This document shows positions 24,268-33,722 of a stretch of DNA of 64,000 bases, piece by piece. Position 1 is the first letter of the stretch, and each line of letters starts with the position of its first letter. Source of the stretch: an uncultured Roseburia sp. (lineage in GTDB: Bacteria > Bacillota > Clostridia > Lachnospirales > Lachnospiraceae); contig CANRYS010000001.1 in the NCBI GenBank assembly GCA_947644305.1, positions 186,001 to 250,000 on the forward strand, read 5' to 3'. The notes beneath the pieces are model-generated. The model was given only the letters and a program-made list of their open reading frames with translations, had not been told where the DNA came from and did not search any database. The position numbers and the translations under genes are program-made.

Positions 24268-27200
24268 CTATTTTCCTAAATCTTCAAACTTAACATCTTT
24301 CTTGCGGTTCAAGATTGCATAGATACACGGCACCACAAATAGAGTAAGCAGCGTACCATAGATCAGTCCTCCGATGGTAACGATCGCCATCGGACGCACC
24401 ATATCTGACCCGCTGTCCCCGCTGACCACCATCGGCACCAGACCGAGGATCGTTGTGATGGCCGTCATAAGAATCGGACGAAGCCTTGTCTGGCCGGCCT
24501 CCACGATGGCATCCAATTTGTTCATTCCCTGCTCCCGCAACTGGTTGATATAGTCCACCAGCACGATTCCATTGTTTACGATTATACCGGAAAGCATGAC
24601 AAATCCGATCATTGCAATCACGCTGATCTCACTGCCAGATATCCAGAGTCCCAGAAATCCTCCCGTAAAAGCAAGGGGAATCGTAAACAGGATAATAAAT
24701 GGTGAGAGCAACGACTGGAACTGGGCAACCATGATCAGGTACATAAACAGTACACCCACAATAAACATCAGCGCCACCTGTCCCATAGACTCATTGATGT
24801 TCTCATCTTCTCCGGTATATTCCAGTTCGTAACCTGCCGGGATCTCATAATCTTTTAGTGTATCTCTGAGTTCATCACTGACCAGCCCGATATTGTGGTC
24901 GTCATCCACTACTGCCGATACCGTCATATAACGTGTCTGTTTGTTGCGGTTGATGGACTTGGGTGAATCGGCAAGACTGAAATCTGCAATCTTACTCAGT
25001 TTCACCTTTTTCGTCTTCTGAGTCTCTGTATCCGTATATTCGATCTTCATTTTCTGGATATCCGTCCGTTTCATGGACTCATCCTGGTCGTCGCTGACGT
25101 ACACATTTAGCTCTTCTGTATCGGTGGAAACGGTAGTGGCTGTACTTGCGTCCTTAATCTTTCCGTTGATCTGCTGGAATACCTGGGCTACCGTAAGGGA
25201 GTACTTCATCGCCTTATCCTTATTTACCGCGATACGGAACTCTTTATTTCCCTCTTCCATTCCGTTGGAGACCTCAGCAATTCCCTCAACTTTTTCTACT
25301 TTCGCCATGATGTCTTCGGATATTTTCTGAAGTTTATCCAGATCCTTTCCCTTGATCTGGAGAGTGATTCCAGAACCAAACATAGATCCCATATCCATAG
25401 CCGAAGTACTGACTTCGATATCACAGGCGATATCCTTTGTCTTGCGCTCGATCTCCTTCTTTAAGTCCTTGTTTGAGTGGGGGGTATCTTCATCCAGAAG
25501 CACATACATGGATACGGCATTTCCTCCGCCAGACATCATGGACATGGTCCCTCCACCGGACATAGCGCCCACGGTATGGATCCCGTCGATTTCAAGGATC
25601 CGGTTCATCGCTTCTGTAGACATCTCCTGAAGATCGCTCTCTGACATCGCCTTATTGTCATCCGGCGGCGACACGGTGATCGTCATCTGAGTACTTTCCA
25701 TATCCGGCATAAAGGTCGTTCCCCTCGAAGCCGACAGTACTGCAAAAAGGACAAGCAGAATAAGTGATCCCAAAAATACCAAAATCTTTTTTCTCAAAAG
25801 AATAGATAAAAGTGTTCCATATACATTTTGAACCTTGGGAAGAAATCTCCCCCTGTGCTCCTTTGTTCTGCGGAGCATTCCCTGGGACATCGCCGGCACC
25901 AGTGTCAGACCGACCACCAGACTGGCAAGCAGCGAGTACGCCAGTGTCAGAGCAAGATCTGTAAAGAGCTGTCTGGTAATTCCCTCGGTAAATATAATAG
26001 GTGCAAACACACACACTGTCGTCAGCGTAGAGGCAAGGATCGCTCCTGCTACCTGTTTTGCTCCCTCGATGGATGCCTCTTTCACGGAATATCCCTCTTC
26101 ATTTCTCAGACGGAATATGTTCTCGATCACCACGACTGAGTTATCCACCAGCATTCCGACTCCCAGCGCTAATCCTGACAGGGAAATGACATTCAGGGAT
26201 ACACCGCTGAAATACATCAGCACGATAGCGGTCACCACACTGAGCGGTATGGAACACGCCACGATGATCGTCGGACGTAAATCCCATAAGAACAACAGGA
26301 GGATCAAAATGGACAGAATACCACCGTACAACAGATTTTGTACCACAGAATCTACCACCAGATCGATGTATACACCCTGATTCATCAAAACGCTGATGTG
26401 AAGTCCCTCTTCTGAATTCTCTAACTCCTCAAACTGTTCCAAAATCCGGTCCGTCACATCTCCGGTAGAATATCCCGTCGCCTTTTCCATCGTCAGCGCC
26501 ACCGCCGGATTTCCATTTACCATGGCATACACTTCATCCGCATTGTTCGTGACTGCCACATCTGCCACATCCGACAGTTTAATCGGGTCCAGTCCGTCCA
26601 GTCCCATATCACAGATCACCAGATCCTGAACCTCTCCGTCAGATTCCAGCTTATCCCCCACTCTTACGAGATAGGAGGCGTCTTTCTCCGCGATATACCC
26701 CGCCGGCATATCAAAGTTTTCGGCTGAAAGAATTTGTTCAACCATTGACTTTGTAATTATTTTATCAAGATTTGTATTTTCTTTCGTCGCTTTGGAACTG
26801 TCTTTCAGTGCGGTCTCTGCCTCGTTCAGTTTTGATTCCCCACTTGTCACCTCTGCCTCCGCCACACTAAGTTTGATGGCAGCCAAAACTTTCTGTTTGC
26901 TGAGCTCCTGTGCCGCTTCCTCCAAGGAGATCTGTCCCTTTTGCAGTTTTGCCTTCGCATCTGTGAGCTTTTTCTTCGCCTCCTGAATCTGCTTTTTACC
27001 CTTGGTGATCTCTTTCTTGCTCTTAACAAGCTTGGTCTCCTCTGTGTTGATCTTTGTAAGACCAGCTTGCGCCTGGGCAAGCCCCGACTCAATTTCAGCG
27101 ATCTTAGCGGGGAGATCTTCCTCTTTGATTCCCTGTTCTTTCAGCTTTGCCTGGATCACTTCAATCTGCGCTTTGACGGACTCTAGCTTTATGTTCAGTT

Positions 27201-28212
27201 CCTGATTTCCCCCCATCGCTGCAATCTGGGCTTCCAGTGCTTTTTTCTGAGCATTTAGACCATTGAGCCCGGTCTGCAGTTGCACCAGTCCGTCCTTCGC
27301 AGAGGTAAGGGATTTTACCGTGGTCTCCAACTGCGTTTTCTGGGTTCTGAGCTGCACCAGTCCCTCATTCAGTTTTTTCTCCGAATCCAGGACGGTCTTT
27401 TCTTTGGACTCCAATGTTTTCAGGTTGGTATTGAGAGTTTCCAAAGTCTTTTCCATCTTTTCTGAGTTTTTGGCAATCTCTGCCTCCCCCTCAGCAAGCT
27501 TTTGTGCTGTCTCTTCCTGCTTTTGATTCAGCGTCTTCTTTCCACTCTCGATCTTTTCTTTGTTGTCAGAAATCTTTTTGCTGGCATCATCCAGTTTTCC
27601 TTCTACAGCATCTTTGACCTTTTTATTCATCTTATCAATCTTATCCTGCTGGATGATTACTTCTACTTTTTTGCGAACCTTTCCGGAGGCATTGACTGAC
27701 GCAACCCCCTCCACACTCTCCAGCTCCGGAATTACATCATTTTCTGCCTTTTCCGTAACCTGTGTGCTGTCCAGTTTATCATAATCCACCGCAGCCACCA
27801 TAATCGGCATCATATCTGGATTCAGCTTCATAATAGTAGGGCTGCCAATGGTATCATCCCACTGTGCCGATACCATATCAAGACTCTCTCTCATATCAAT
27901 GGTAGCCGCATTCATATCTGTGCTCTCATTGAATTCTAAGATCACCACAGAAACATTGCTGTTGGACACCGATGATACTTCTTTCATATTACTGATACTT
28001 GCCATCGCCTGTTCAACCGGCTTGGTAACGGCAGTCTCCACCTCTTCCGGGCTAGCCCCCGCATATGTGGTCATCACAATGGCATAGGGAAGTTCCATAT
28101 CCGGCATGAGATCCGTACTCATATTCCGAAAAGACAAAAAACCTAGTACGAGAATAAGCACTACTGCTACAAGTACCGTATACGGTTTCTTTACACTTAA
28201 TTTGGGTAACAC
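24268..28212 (-). CDS. RND-family efflux permease with long coiled-coil insertion
   Basis: 1314 residues of AcrB-type layout: an N-terminal membrane helix, two porter regions and two membrane bundles with PATH-like ALGVGMLVDNSVVVIENIF and IVNNGIVLVDYINQLREQG. Between about residues 185 and 490 there is a coiled-coil insertion rich in Lys, Glu and Gln (KLDDASKKISDNKEKIESG and QAQAGLTKINTEETKLVKS). Ordinary AcrB proteins lack this. Export of a lipid, drug or peptide substrate is likely, the insertion perhaps replacing a periplasmic adaptor in a cell without an outer membrane. The start is GTG with AGGAGG upstream, and the leader carries element B. The divergent TetR gene is the likely regulator. 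Confidence 0.9.
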   Translation of the reverse strand: MLPKLSVKKPYTVLVAVVLILVLGFLSFRNMSTDLMPDMELPYAIVMTTYAGASPEEVETAVTKPVEQAMASISNMKEVSSVSNSNVSVVILEFNESTDMNAATIDMRESLDMVSAQWDDTIGSPTIMKLNPDMMPIMVAAVDYDKLDSTQVTEKAENDVIPELESVEGVASVNASGKVRKKVEVIIQQDKIDKMNKKVKDAVEGKLDDASKKISDNKEKIESGKKTLNQKQEETAQKLAEGEAEIAKNSEKMEKTLETLNTNLKTLESKEKTVLDSEKKLNEGLVQLRTQKTQLETTVKSLTSAKDGLVQLQTGLNGLNAQKKALEAQIAAMGGNQELNIKLESVKAQIEVIQAKLKEQGIKEEDLPAKIAEIESGLAQAQAGLTKINTEETKLVKSKKEITKGKKQIQEAKKKLTDAKAKLQKGQISLEEAAQELSKQKVLAAIKLSVAEAEVTSGESKLNEAETALKDSSKATKENTNLDKIITKSMVEQILSAENFDMPAGYIAEKDASYLVRVGDKLESDGEVQDLVICDMGLDGLDPIKLSDVADVAVTNNADEVYAMVNGNPAVALTMEKATGYSTGDVTDRILEQFEELENSEEGLHISVLMNQGVYIDLVVDSVVQNLLYGGILSILILLLFLWDLRPTIIVACSIPLSVVTAIVLMYFSGVSLNVISLSGLALGVGMLVDNSVVVIENIFRLRNEEGYSVKEASIEGAKQVAGAILASTLTTVCVFAPIIFTEGITRQLFTDLALTLAYSLLASLVVGLTLVPAMSQGMLRRTKEHRGRFLPKVQNVYGTLLSILLRKKILVFLGSLILLVLFAVLSASRGTTFMPDMESTQMTITVSPPDDNKAMSESDLQEMSTEAMNRILEIDGIHTVGAMSGGGTMSMMSGGGNAVSMYVLLDEDTPHSNKDLKKEIERKTKDIACDIEVSTSAMDMGSMFGSGITLQIKGKDLDKLQKISEDIMAKVEKVEGIAEVSNGMEEGNKEFRIAVNKDKAMKYSLTVAQVFQQINGKIKDASTATTVSTDTEELNVYVSDDQDESMKRTDIQKMKIEYTDTETQKTKKVKLSKIADFSLADSPKSINRNKQTRYMTVSAVVDDDHNIGLVSDELRDTLKDYEIPAGYELEYTGEDENINESMGQVALMFIVGVLFMYLIMVAQFQSLLSPFIILFTIPLAFTGGFLGLWISGSEISVIAMIGFVMLSGIIVNNGIVLVDYINQLREQGMNKLDAIVEAGQTRLRPILMTAITTILGLVPMVVSGDSGSDMVRPMAIVTIGGLIYGTLLTLFVVPCIYAILNRKKDVKFEDLGK

Positions 28213-28230
28213 CTTTTATTCCTCCTTTTT

Positions 28231-28429
28231 GTGTGCATTTTTTGCACATCCCAAGTTACGCATGCGCACTTGTTAATAAGTCCGTCAGGACTTATTTTAA
28301 CTGGCATAAGCACTCACGTCGAAACCTGCGGTTTCTCCGTGTTCGTTAGACTCACATAGACTTTTTCAGAATGCGCTTTGCCTGTAAACAGGCACCGCAT
28401 TCTTTAAAAGTCTGCGTTCGTGCTTATGC
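28231..28429 (-). repeat. Structured leader element B with three-way junction
   Basis: Start-proximal part: hairpins TGTGC/GCACA (28232-28248), CAAGT/ACTTG (28252-28272) and AATAAGTCC/GGACTTATT (28275-28296), homologous to element A. Distal part: an outer stem GCATAAGCAC (28304-28313) with GTGCTTATGC (28420-28429) encloses GAAACC/GGTTTC (28321-28335) and a long arm AGACTTTT..AGAATGCG with its complement (28358-28413) ending in a perfect GCCTGT/ACAGGC hairpin. The predicted RND transcript begins at the outer stem. Confidence 0.75.
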
Positions 28430-28433
28430 GTTC

Positions 28434-28461
28434 ATTGTATCACAACTGTTTTTTTTGCCAA
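28434..28461 (-). promoter_or_regulatory. Predicted promoter of the RND gene
   Basis: Minus-strand TTGGCA (28461-28456), 16 bases, then TACAAT (28439-28434) preceded by TG. It places the start near 28427, at the first base of the outer stem of element B. Confidence 0.5.
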
Positions 28462-28484
28462 TGAAAAGAATGTTTCTATTTTGT

Positions 28485-28521
28485 AAACACACGTGTTCAC
28501 AGTTATTAAACACGTGTTGAC
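28485..28521. promoter_or_regulatory. Tandem ACACGTGT sites, probable TetR operators
   Basis: AAACACACGTGTTCAC (28485-28500) and TTAAACACGTGTTGAC (28506-28521) share an ACACGTGT palindrome, spaced about 21 bases apart. They lie between the divergent promoters and the second overlaps the -35 box of the TetR gene. That fits autoregulation plus control of the RND gene. Confidence 0.6.
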
Positions 28522-28545
28522 TTTCTTACAGCGTTATATTATAAT
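28517..28545 (+). promoter_or_regulatory. Predicted promoter of the TetR gene
   Basis: TTGACT (28517-28522), 17 bases, TATAAT (28540-28545). The leader would be about 190 bases, in which I see no strong structure or open reading frame. Confidence 0.7.
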
Positions 28546-28741
28546 CATTCACAACGAAAATTACAACCAACAGTATTTTACATTCTGTAAGATATGCAAC
28601 ACTTTCTTAAAAATATGTTTATCATCTTTGTAATACTACCTGGTTGCCTGACGGCATAGCGGTGGCTATAACTAAGATATTCAGCGTAGTAGATGGACAA
28701 ATAGGCAAGTCATTTGGCGAAATGTGGAGGGGATATCTGTA

Positions 28742-29329
28742 ATGGGAATCGATGCAAGAACAAGATATACGAAAATGATGATTCGAGAGAGTTTTATCCA
28801 ACTGCTAAAAGGGCAGCCCGTCTCTAAGATCACCGTCACAAAAATCTGTGAGATGGCAGAGATCAACCGTGCCACTTTTTACAAATATTATGAAGATGCA
28901 TTTGATCTTCTACAAAAATTGGAACAGGAACTTTTAGAAGAAATTCTTAACAGCCTGTCCCAATTTGAACAGCTCAGCATCCGAGAGAGCTTTATCCAGT
29001 TATTGGAACACCTGAAAAAAAGAGGCGAATGGTTTCAGATCGTGGGCTCTTCCCACGGTGATCCCCAGTTCGCCTCTCGAATCCTGTCGGTCTGTTATGA
29101 AAATGCTTCCTTTCTAATTCAGAAGTTTTTTCCTCATCTCACCGAGACACAGAAAAAATGGCTGTACTATTTTCTCGCCCACGGGTATGGCGGTATGTTG
29201 GGCTGTTGGCTTGACAACGGACTGCAGGAGCCCACAGAGGAAATCGCCCGTTTTGCCGAAGAACTCCTCCTCAAGGTCGCTCGACGGTGCGAATTTGAAA
29301 CAGGGTTCAAATTGTCGCCGTCAAGCTAA
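28742..29329 (+). CDS. TetR/AcrR family regulator
   Basis: About 195 residues. The N-terminal helix-turn-helix reads SKITVTKICEMAEINRATFYKYY, typical of the TetR family; the rest is a helical ligand-binding domain with a C-terminal aromatic-rich part. ATG 28742 follows GGAGGGG; the upstream GTG reading is part of that site. It is divergent from the RND exporter gene and the two share palindromic sites, so it is probably that gene's repressor. Its end overlaps the convergent GH18 gene by nine bases. Confidence 0.9.
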   Translation: MGIDARTRYTKMMIRESFIQLLKGQPVSKITVTKICEMAEINRATFYKYYEDAFDLLQKLEQELLEEILNSLSQFEQLSIRESFIQLLEHLKKRGEWFQIVGSSHGDPQFASRILSVCYENASFLIQKFFPHLTETQKKWLYYFLAHGYGGMLGCWLDNGLQEPTEEIARFAEELLLKVARRCEFETGFKLSPSS

Positions 29330-30445
29330 CTGCTCTGCCAGCCACATCCCCCGAAACCAGCGCATGATCTGCCACACGCCAATCCCCTTGAGGCCGTATT
29401 CCGGGAGAAGGGCATATTTATCACGAATACTCCTGGCATCTTCAAACCAGACCACATGCTCGGTTCCACTTTCATCCAAATATTCAAAATATGGGCTTCT
29501 AGCTATATCATCAAAACGAATCTCCGCGCCATTCTGAATGGCAATCTGCACCGCTTCCACATTGCCGATGGTTCTCGCCTCCGTTTCCCCGCGCACAAAG
29601 GGAAGAGGCCAGTCATAACCATAGTTAGGCACTCCCAGATTGATCTTCGCCGGATCGATCTCAGTCACCGCATAATCTACTACACGTCGAACCATGTTTA
29701 AGGGGGCGACCGCCATTGGTGGACCATATTTATAGCCCCACTCGTAGGTCATCAGCAGAACCTCATCTGCTGCATTTCCCAAAGCCCCATAATCTTTCCC
29801 CTCATACAGAAGCCCCTTCTGATCCGCCGAAGTTTTTGGCGCCAGGGCAACAGATACCACATATCCATTTTCGTGCATCCGCCCCACGGTTTTCTCCACA
29901 AAGGCGGTAAAGGCATCTCTGTCCTCTGCCAAAATGAATTCAAAATCAATATCGATGCCACCATAGCCCTTTTGCTGCATGACAGACACCAGATTGTCTA
30001 AAAGCTGGTCGGCCACTACGTCATTGGTGACCAGTTGATGGATCAAATTATTGTTAAATTTGCCGTCACTGCCAAAGGGAGTGAGAGTCAGTACTGGCAT
30101 CGTTGCATTTTCCTGACATAACTCGATCATCCAACTCTCATCCCTGGGCGGATAGACCAGCGCCCCCTCCAGGGTAAAGCCATAGGAAAAGATGAACAGC
30201 CGGTTCAAAAAAGGAATGGTCTGCCCCAGAACCCAGTTGCTGATATAGGTATAAGCGTATCCCCCGGCATCGATCCGCCTCGGATTTGCTGTCTCGTCAT
30301 ACTCTCCTATCAGAAGCGCCTGCCCCACCGCCAGCGGATAGGGAAAGACCAGTTGGTTGTTCCAGATGATGCTCTCTGCCGACACAGAAAATTCCTGGGC
30401 GATCCGGTCTACGGAATCCCCCGGCCTCACTACATAGATCTCCAT
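29321..30445 (-). CDS. GH18 family protein with LysM, spore germination YaaH/SleL-like
   Basis: About 374 residues. One N-terminal LysM motif (MEIYVVRPGDSVDRIAQEF, NNQLVFPYPLAVGQALLI) is followed by a GH18 barrel with the catalytic DxDxE motif in YGGIDIDFEFI, plus VSVALAPKTSA and LMTYEWGYKYGPP. The layout is that of cortex-lytic enzymes YaaH/YdhD/SleL, cytosolic-made and placed on spores, which cleave muramic-delta-lactam-containing glycan. There is no signal peptide, as for such spore proteins. ATG 30445 opens directly into the LysM; AAGGAAGG precedes it. This suggests that the organism is, or descends from, a spore former. Confidence 0.87.
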   Translation of the reverse strand: MEIYVVRPGDSVDRIAQEFSVSAESIIWNNQLVFPYPLAVGQALLIGEYDETANPRRIDAGGYAYTYISNWVLGQTIPFLNRLFIFSYGFTLEGALVYPPRDESWMIELCQENATMPVLTLTPFGSDGKFNNNLIHQLVTNDVVADQLLDNLVSVMQQKGYGGIDIDFEFILAEDRDAFTAFVEKTVGRMHENGYVVSVALAPKTSADQKGLLYEGKDYGALGNAADEVLLMTYEWGYKYGPPMAVAPLNMVRRVVDYAVTEIDPAKINLGVPNYGYDWPLPFVRGETEARTIGNVEAVQIAIQNGAEIRFDDIARSPYFEYLDESGTEHVVWFEDARSIRDKYALLPEYGLKGIGVWQIMRWFRGMWLAEQLA

Positions 30446-30577
30446 AACAGCCCTTCCTTTTGTTCGTGCCGCCAGAGCAAAACTATTACCTTGATTTTGC
30501 AAGTGTCATAATACCGAGCGGCAAATGTCATGAATAATATATGCCGCGAAACTCAGATTGTGACCGGAAAAGGTATT

Positions 30578-32524
30578 TTAACATTGTTGTTCTACATAAC
30601 GGATAAACTCAGACTCCGGCACCGGCTTGGAAAAATAATATCCCTGAAGATAATCACAGCCCATCTCTGTCAATTTATTCTGATGCTGTTCATTTTCAAC
30701 GCCCTCTACCACCACCTGCAGCTTCAGCCGCTTGGCAAGATCGATGCTGCTCTCCAGTGTGATCATCGCCTTTTCATTCTCAAAAGCTCCCCATAAAAGG
30801 CTCTTGTCAAATTTGACAATACGAAATGGAAATTTGTATAAAAAGCCGATATTTGAGTATCCGGTTCCGTAATCATCCAGAGAAAAGCCTATTCCCTTCT
30901 GGTTCAGGGCAGATACATTGTCCTGAAAAGCCCCCATCTGGGTTACCTCGGCAGTCTCCGTGATCTCCAGATTGATCTGTTCTGGCTCTACCTCGTACTC
31001 CGCCATGATATCCCAGAGCTGCTTGTGAAGCCTCTCCTGCATACACTGCACCACAGAAAGATTCACTTCGATAAAACGGACTCCATACTGTTCCAGCCCA
31101 TGCGCCCGGATAAACTGGCAGACGGATCGAAAGGCAAACTCCCCAATCTTCATAATAAGTCCATTCTGTTCTGCGATGGGGATAAATTCCTCCGGGGATA
31201 TGAAACCGTGTTCTGTATTTTTGAGGCGGATCAAAGCTTCCGCCGATACCACACGTTTTTCCTCCACCGAATAGATCGGCTGATAATACATCTCAAAGCC
31301 ATCCTGGTCCACCGCTTCCTGAATCAACTTCTGCACCAGAAGACTCCGTGCCACCGCCCCGATCTTCATATCCTTAACCGTCAGTACCGGATGATCGATG
31401 AGGCGGGAGTAATCATTGATATAGTCCAGACACTCTTTCAACTTTCCCGCCTGATTGAGCTCTTCTTCTTTTCCCCAGGAAAACATGCCGATATGGTAAG
31501 CACACCGGATCTGATTGTCTCCGATCTGCCATGCCCCACTGAACCTCTCATTCAGCCGCTGCAGGGCGCTGTCTGCCGCCTCCTGCCCAAAATCCTTCTT
31601 AAAGGCAAGCAAAAACTGGCTGTTGGTATAATGAAATACATACCCTTGGGGAAATGCTTCCTGCAGATACAAAATAACAGTTCGTGCCAGTCTCTCCTGA
31701 AAATCCTTTCCCAAGGTAACCCGGTACAACTGAAAATCATGAACCTTGATCACAAAGAGATACCGTTTGCCGATCCAGTTTAAACTACTGTTAATAATAT
31801 CCATGAAAGCATGACGGTTCAACACCTTAAAGTCATCATCATAAAAGTCGGCTAATTTCGCTGTAGAAAAAAACAGGATCATAAGCGCCACCGTGACACC
31901 AAAACATTCCACCAAAAGCTTTGGGTAAAAATACTGAACCCCAGCGCTTACGATACAAAGCATAATATAAAAATATGTAACCACCCTCTGAAGCCAGGAT
32001 AGTCTTTCCCGGTATTTGCTAATCATAACAAGAGATAACAAAACATAAAACAGCACAACAGCATAAACCACCAGGATCATACGTCCCCGGTAATATCTAA
32101 AGTTTTCGTCCAAGCGAAAGATACAGTCCGTCCAGTAATTCGATGCCACCAATGCAAAAATACCCATCATCGGAAGACAGGTCATGATCTGAAGCCACCG
32201 CTTCCCTGCGCCATACTGGTCTGCCATTAAACAACAGTAAAAGAAAAAAGCAAAAGCTGTCACGCTGTGCAGCAGAAAATAGCACAGATGGGAGCCATAC
32301 AAAATCTGATAGAGAAAAGGCAGGGTAAGCTTCGGCCCGATCACATTGATGATATCCATACCGATAACCAGAAAATGGCTCCACAGCATAATCTTCAGCA
32401 TTCGATTCTGTATATTATTGATATGTTTGATCATATAAAAGGATATGATCAGCACCGACATAACAATCAGAGAAGCATAATCAAAATATACGATATAGTT
32501 CATATTGGCGTAATCCAATCTCAT
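30578..32524 (-). CDS. Membrane EAL-domain c-di-GMP phosphodiesterase
   Basis: About 648 residues. Seven or so membrane helices (residues 10-235) lead to a degenerate GGDEF-like domain (no GGDEF motif; the sequence around VIKVHDFQLYRVTLG) and a C-terminal EAL domain. The EAL part has AEALIRLKN, EVNLSVVQC, LEITETAEV, LDDYGTGYSN and VVEGVENE, so the catalytic metal and base residues look intact. It should hydrolyse c-di-GMP. ATG 32524 follows GAAGGAGAG. It lies 29 bases after the polymer transferase gene, so it may tune surface polymer production. Confidence 0.9.
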   Translation of the reverse strand: MRLDYANMNYIVYFDYASLIVMSVLIISFYMIKHINNIQNRMLKIMLWSHFLVIGMDIINVIGPKLTLPFLYQILYGSHLCYFLLHSVTAFAFFFYCCLMADQYGAGKRWLQIMTCLPMMGIFALVASNYWTDCIFRLDENFRYYRGRMILVVYAVVLFYVLLSLVMISKYRERLSWLQRVVTYFYIMLCIVSAGVQYFYPKLLVECFGVTVALMILFFSTAKLADFYDDDFKVLNRHAFMDIINSSLNWIGKRYLFVIKVHDFQLYRVTLGKDFQERLARTVILYLQEAFPQGYVFHYTNSQFLLAFKKDFGQEAADSALQRLNERFSGAWQIGDNQIRCAYHIGMFSWGKEEELNQAGKLKECLDYINDYSRLIDHPVLTVKDMKIGAVARSLLVQKLIQEAVDQDGFEMYYQPIYSVEEKRVVSAEALIRLKNTEHGFISPEEFIPIAEQNGLIMKIGEFAFRSVCQFIRAHGLEQYGVRFIEVNLSVVQCMQERLHKQLWDIMAEYEVEPEQINLEITETAEVTQMGAFQDNVSALNQKGIGFSLDDYGTGYSNIGFLYKFPFRIVKFDKSLLWGAFENEKAMITLESSIDLAKRLKLQVVVEGVENEQHQNKLTEMGCDYLQGYYFSKPVPESEFIRYVEQQC

Positions 32525-32553
32525 CTCTCCTTCACAAAGCAACAAAATTTATT

Positions 32554-33720
32554 CTACAATCCACATTCATCTTCCAACATATTGGTGATCCGTACTGCTG
32601 ACCTTCCGTCCACATAAGAATGGAACATCTCCTTTGCGCGCATTCGCTCTGTTCTGCCAGTATCGATACCCTCTGCCGTATCCCGGATAAACTGAATAAG
32701 ATCCTCTGTGTTCTCAATGTAAGATCCCTTGATATACGCTTTATAATCTGGAAATGCCGGAGTAAAATGCTGGAAATATTCCTCTCCATCCTCGATGGTA
32801 AGGGCCACTGGCTGATCCGTCAGCAAATAGTCAAAATATACGGAGGAATAGTCGGTGATCAATCCCCCTGAATTTGCCAGAAGCTCATACAGTGTTATCT
32901 GAAATTCTTCCAGATACGAGTCGTCTGCAATCCTGATATGAGTCAACCCGCTGTCCCGGAACAGAGACAACTCCTGAACCGGATGAGGTCGGAACAGAAC
33001 AAGGATATTTTTCTCACGGAGTACCCGGTGAAAGGCTTCCAACTCTTTTCTGTCGTGGATACAGGGCATACCGTAGGGATATTCATTCGCCATGGCTCCC
33101 TCCAAATGCCGCCGGTGCTGGCGGTAGGTAGGCATCCAGACGATCACCCTGTGATAATCAGCCACCGCTTCCTTCCATGTCAAACAGGAAGGCGGATTTA
33201 CCAGCACATCATTCCTCGGATAACCCAAATAGCATAATTTCTGTTCTGGGACAAGAATCTGCTCTGTATAGATTTCTTTCCAAAACTCTGACAAAACCAG
33301 GTATTTGTCACAGTCCCCAAACTTTCTGCTATAATTCAGATCGATCTTCACTGGCATGCCATGCCCAAGATGAATACGAATCTGCCCTTTTCTCCGCTTG
33401 TAAATAAAAGAATTGCAGTCAATGATATACTTTGACGTATTCAGGATATAGGTCCTGCGGATCATCTCTGACAATCCTCCAGGCTCATTTTCAAAGACAG
33501 ACACCCCTTCGGGAAGCTCTGGCACTTCACCGCCGCGAAAGGTCTTCATCCAGTACAGACGATACCGCCTCTGAATCCCCCGCCTCAAAAACTCCCGGTA
33601 TAAGGCAAAAGTATTATCCGAAAAGTCTGGATGACTCTCAAAGATAACAGCCCTTCTCAAAGGAAGGATCTGAAAAAATAAAATAAATATCTTTTTGATT
33701 AGTTTTCCCAAATTTTCCAT
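32554..33720 (-). CDS. CDP-glycerol glycerophosphotransferase family protein
   Basis: 388 residues of the TagB/TagF family: LYWMKTFRGG, HLGHGMPVKIDL, the catalytic-type GYPRNDVL, WMPTYRQHR, FRPHPVQEL and LITDYSSVYFDYLL. It would transfer glycerol- or other polyol-phosphate units from a CDP donor to a membrane-linked primer. It starts two bases after the dehydratase stop and likely forms an operon with it. Whether it is a primase or a polymerase is unclear. Confidence 0.88.
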   Translation of the reverse strand: MENLGKLIKKIFILFFQILPLRRAVIFESHPDFSDNTFALYREFLRRGIQRRYRLYWMKTFRGGEVPELPEGVSVFENEPGGLSEMIRRTYILNTSKYIIDCNSFIYKRRKGQIRIHLGHGMPVKIDLNYSRKFGDCDKYLVLSEFWKEIYTEQILVPEQKLCYLGYPRNDVLVNPPSCLTWKEAVADYHRVIVWMPTYRQHRRHLEGAMANEYPYGMPCIHDRKELEAFHRVLREKNILVLFRPHPVQELSLFRDSGLTHIRIADDSYLEEFQITLYELLANSGGLITDYSSVYFDYLLTDQPVALTIEDGEEYFQHFTPAFPDYKAYIKGSYIENTEDLIQFIRDTAEGIDTGRTERMRAKEMFHSYVDGRSAVRITNMLEDECGL

Positions 33721-33722
33721 AA

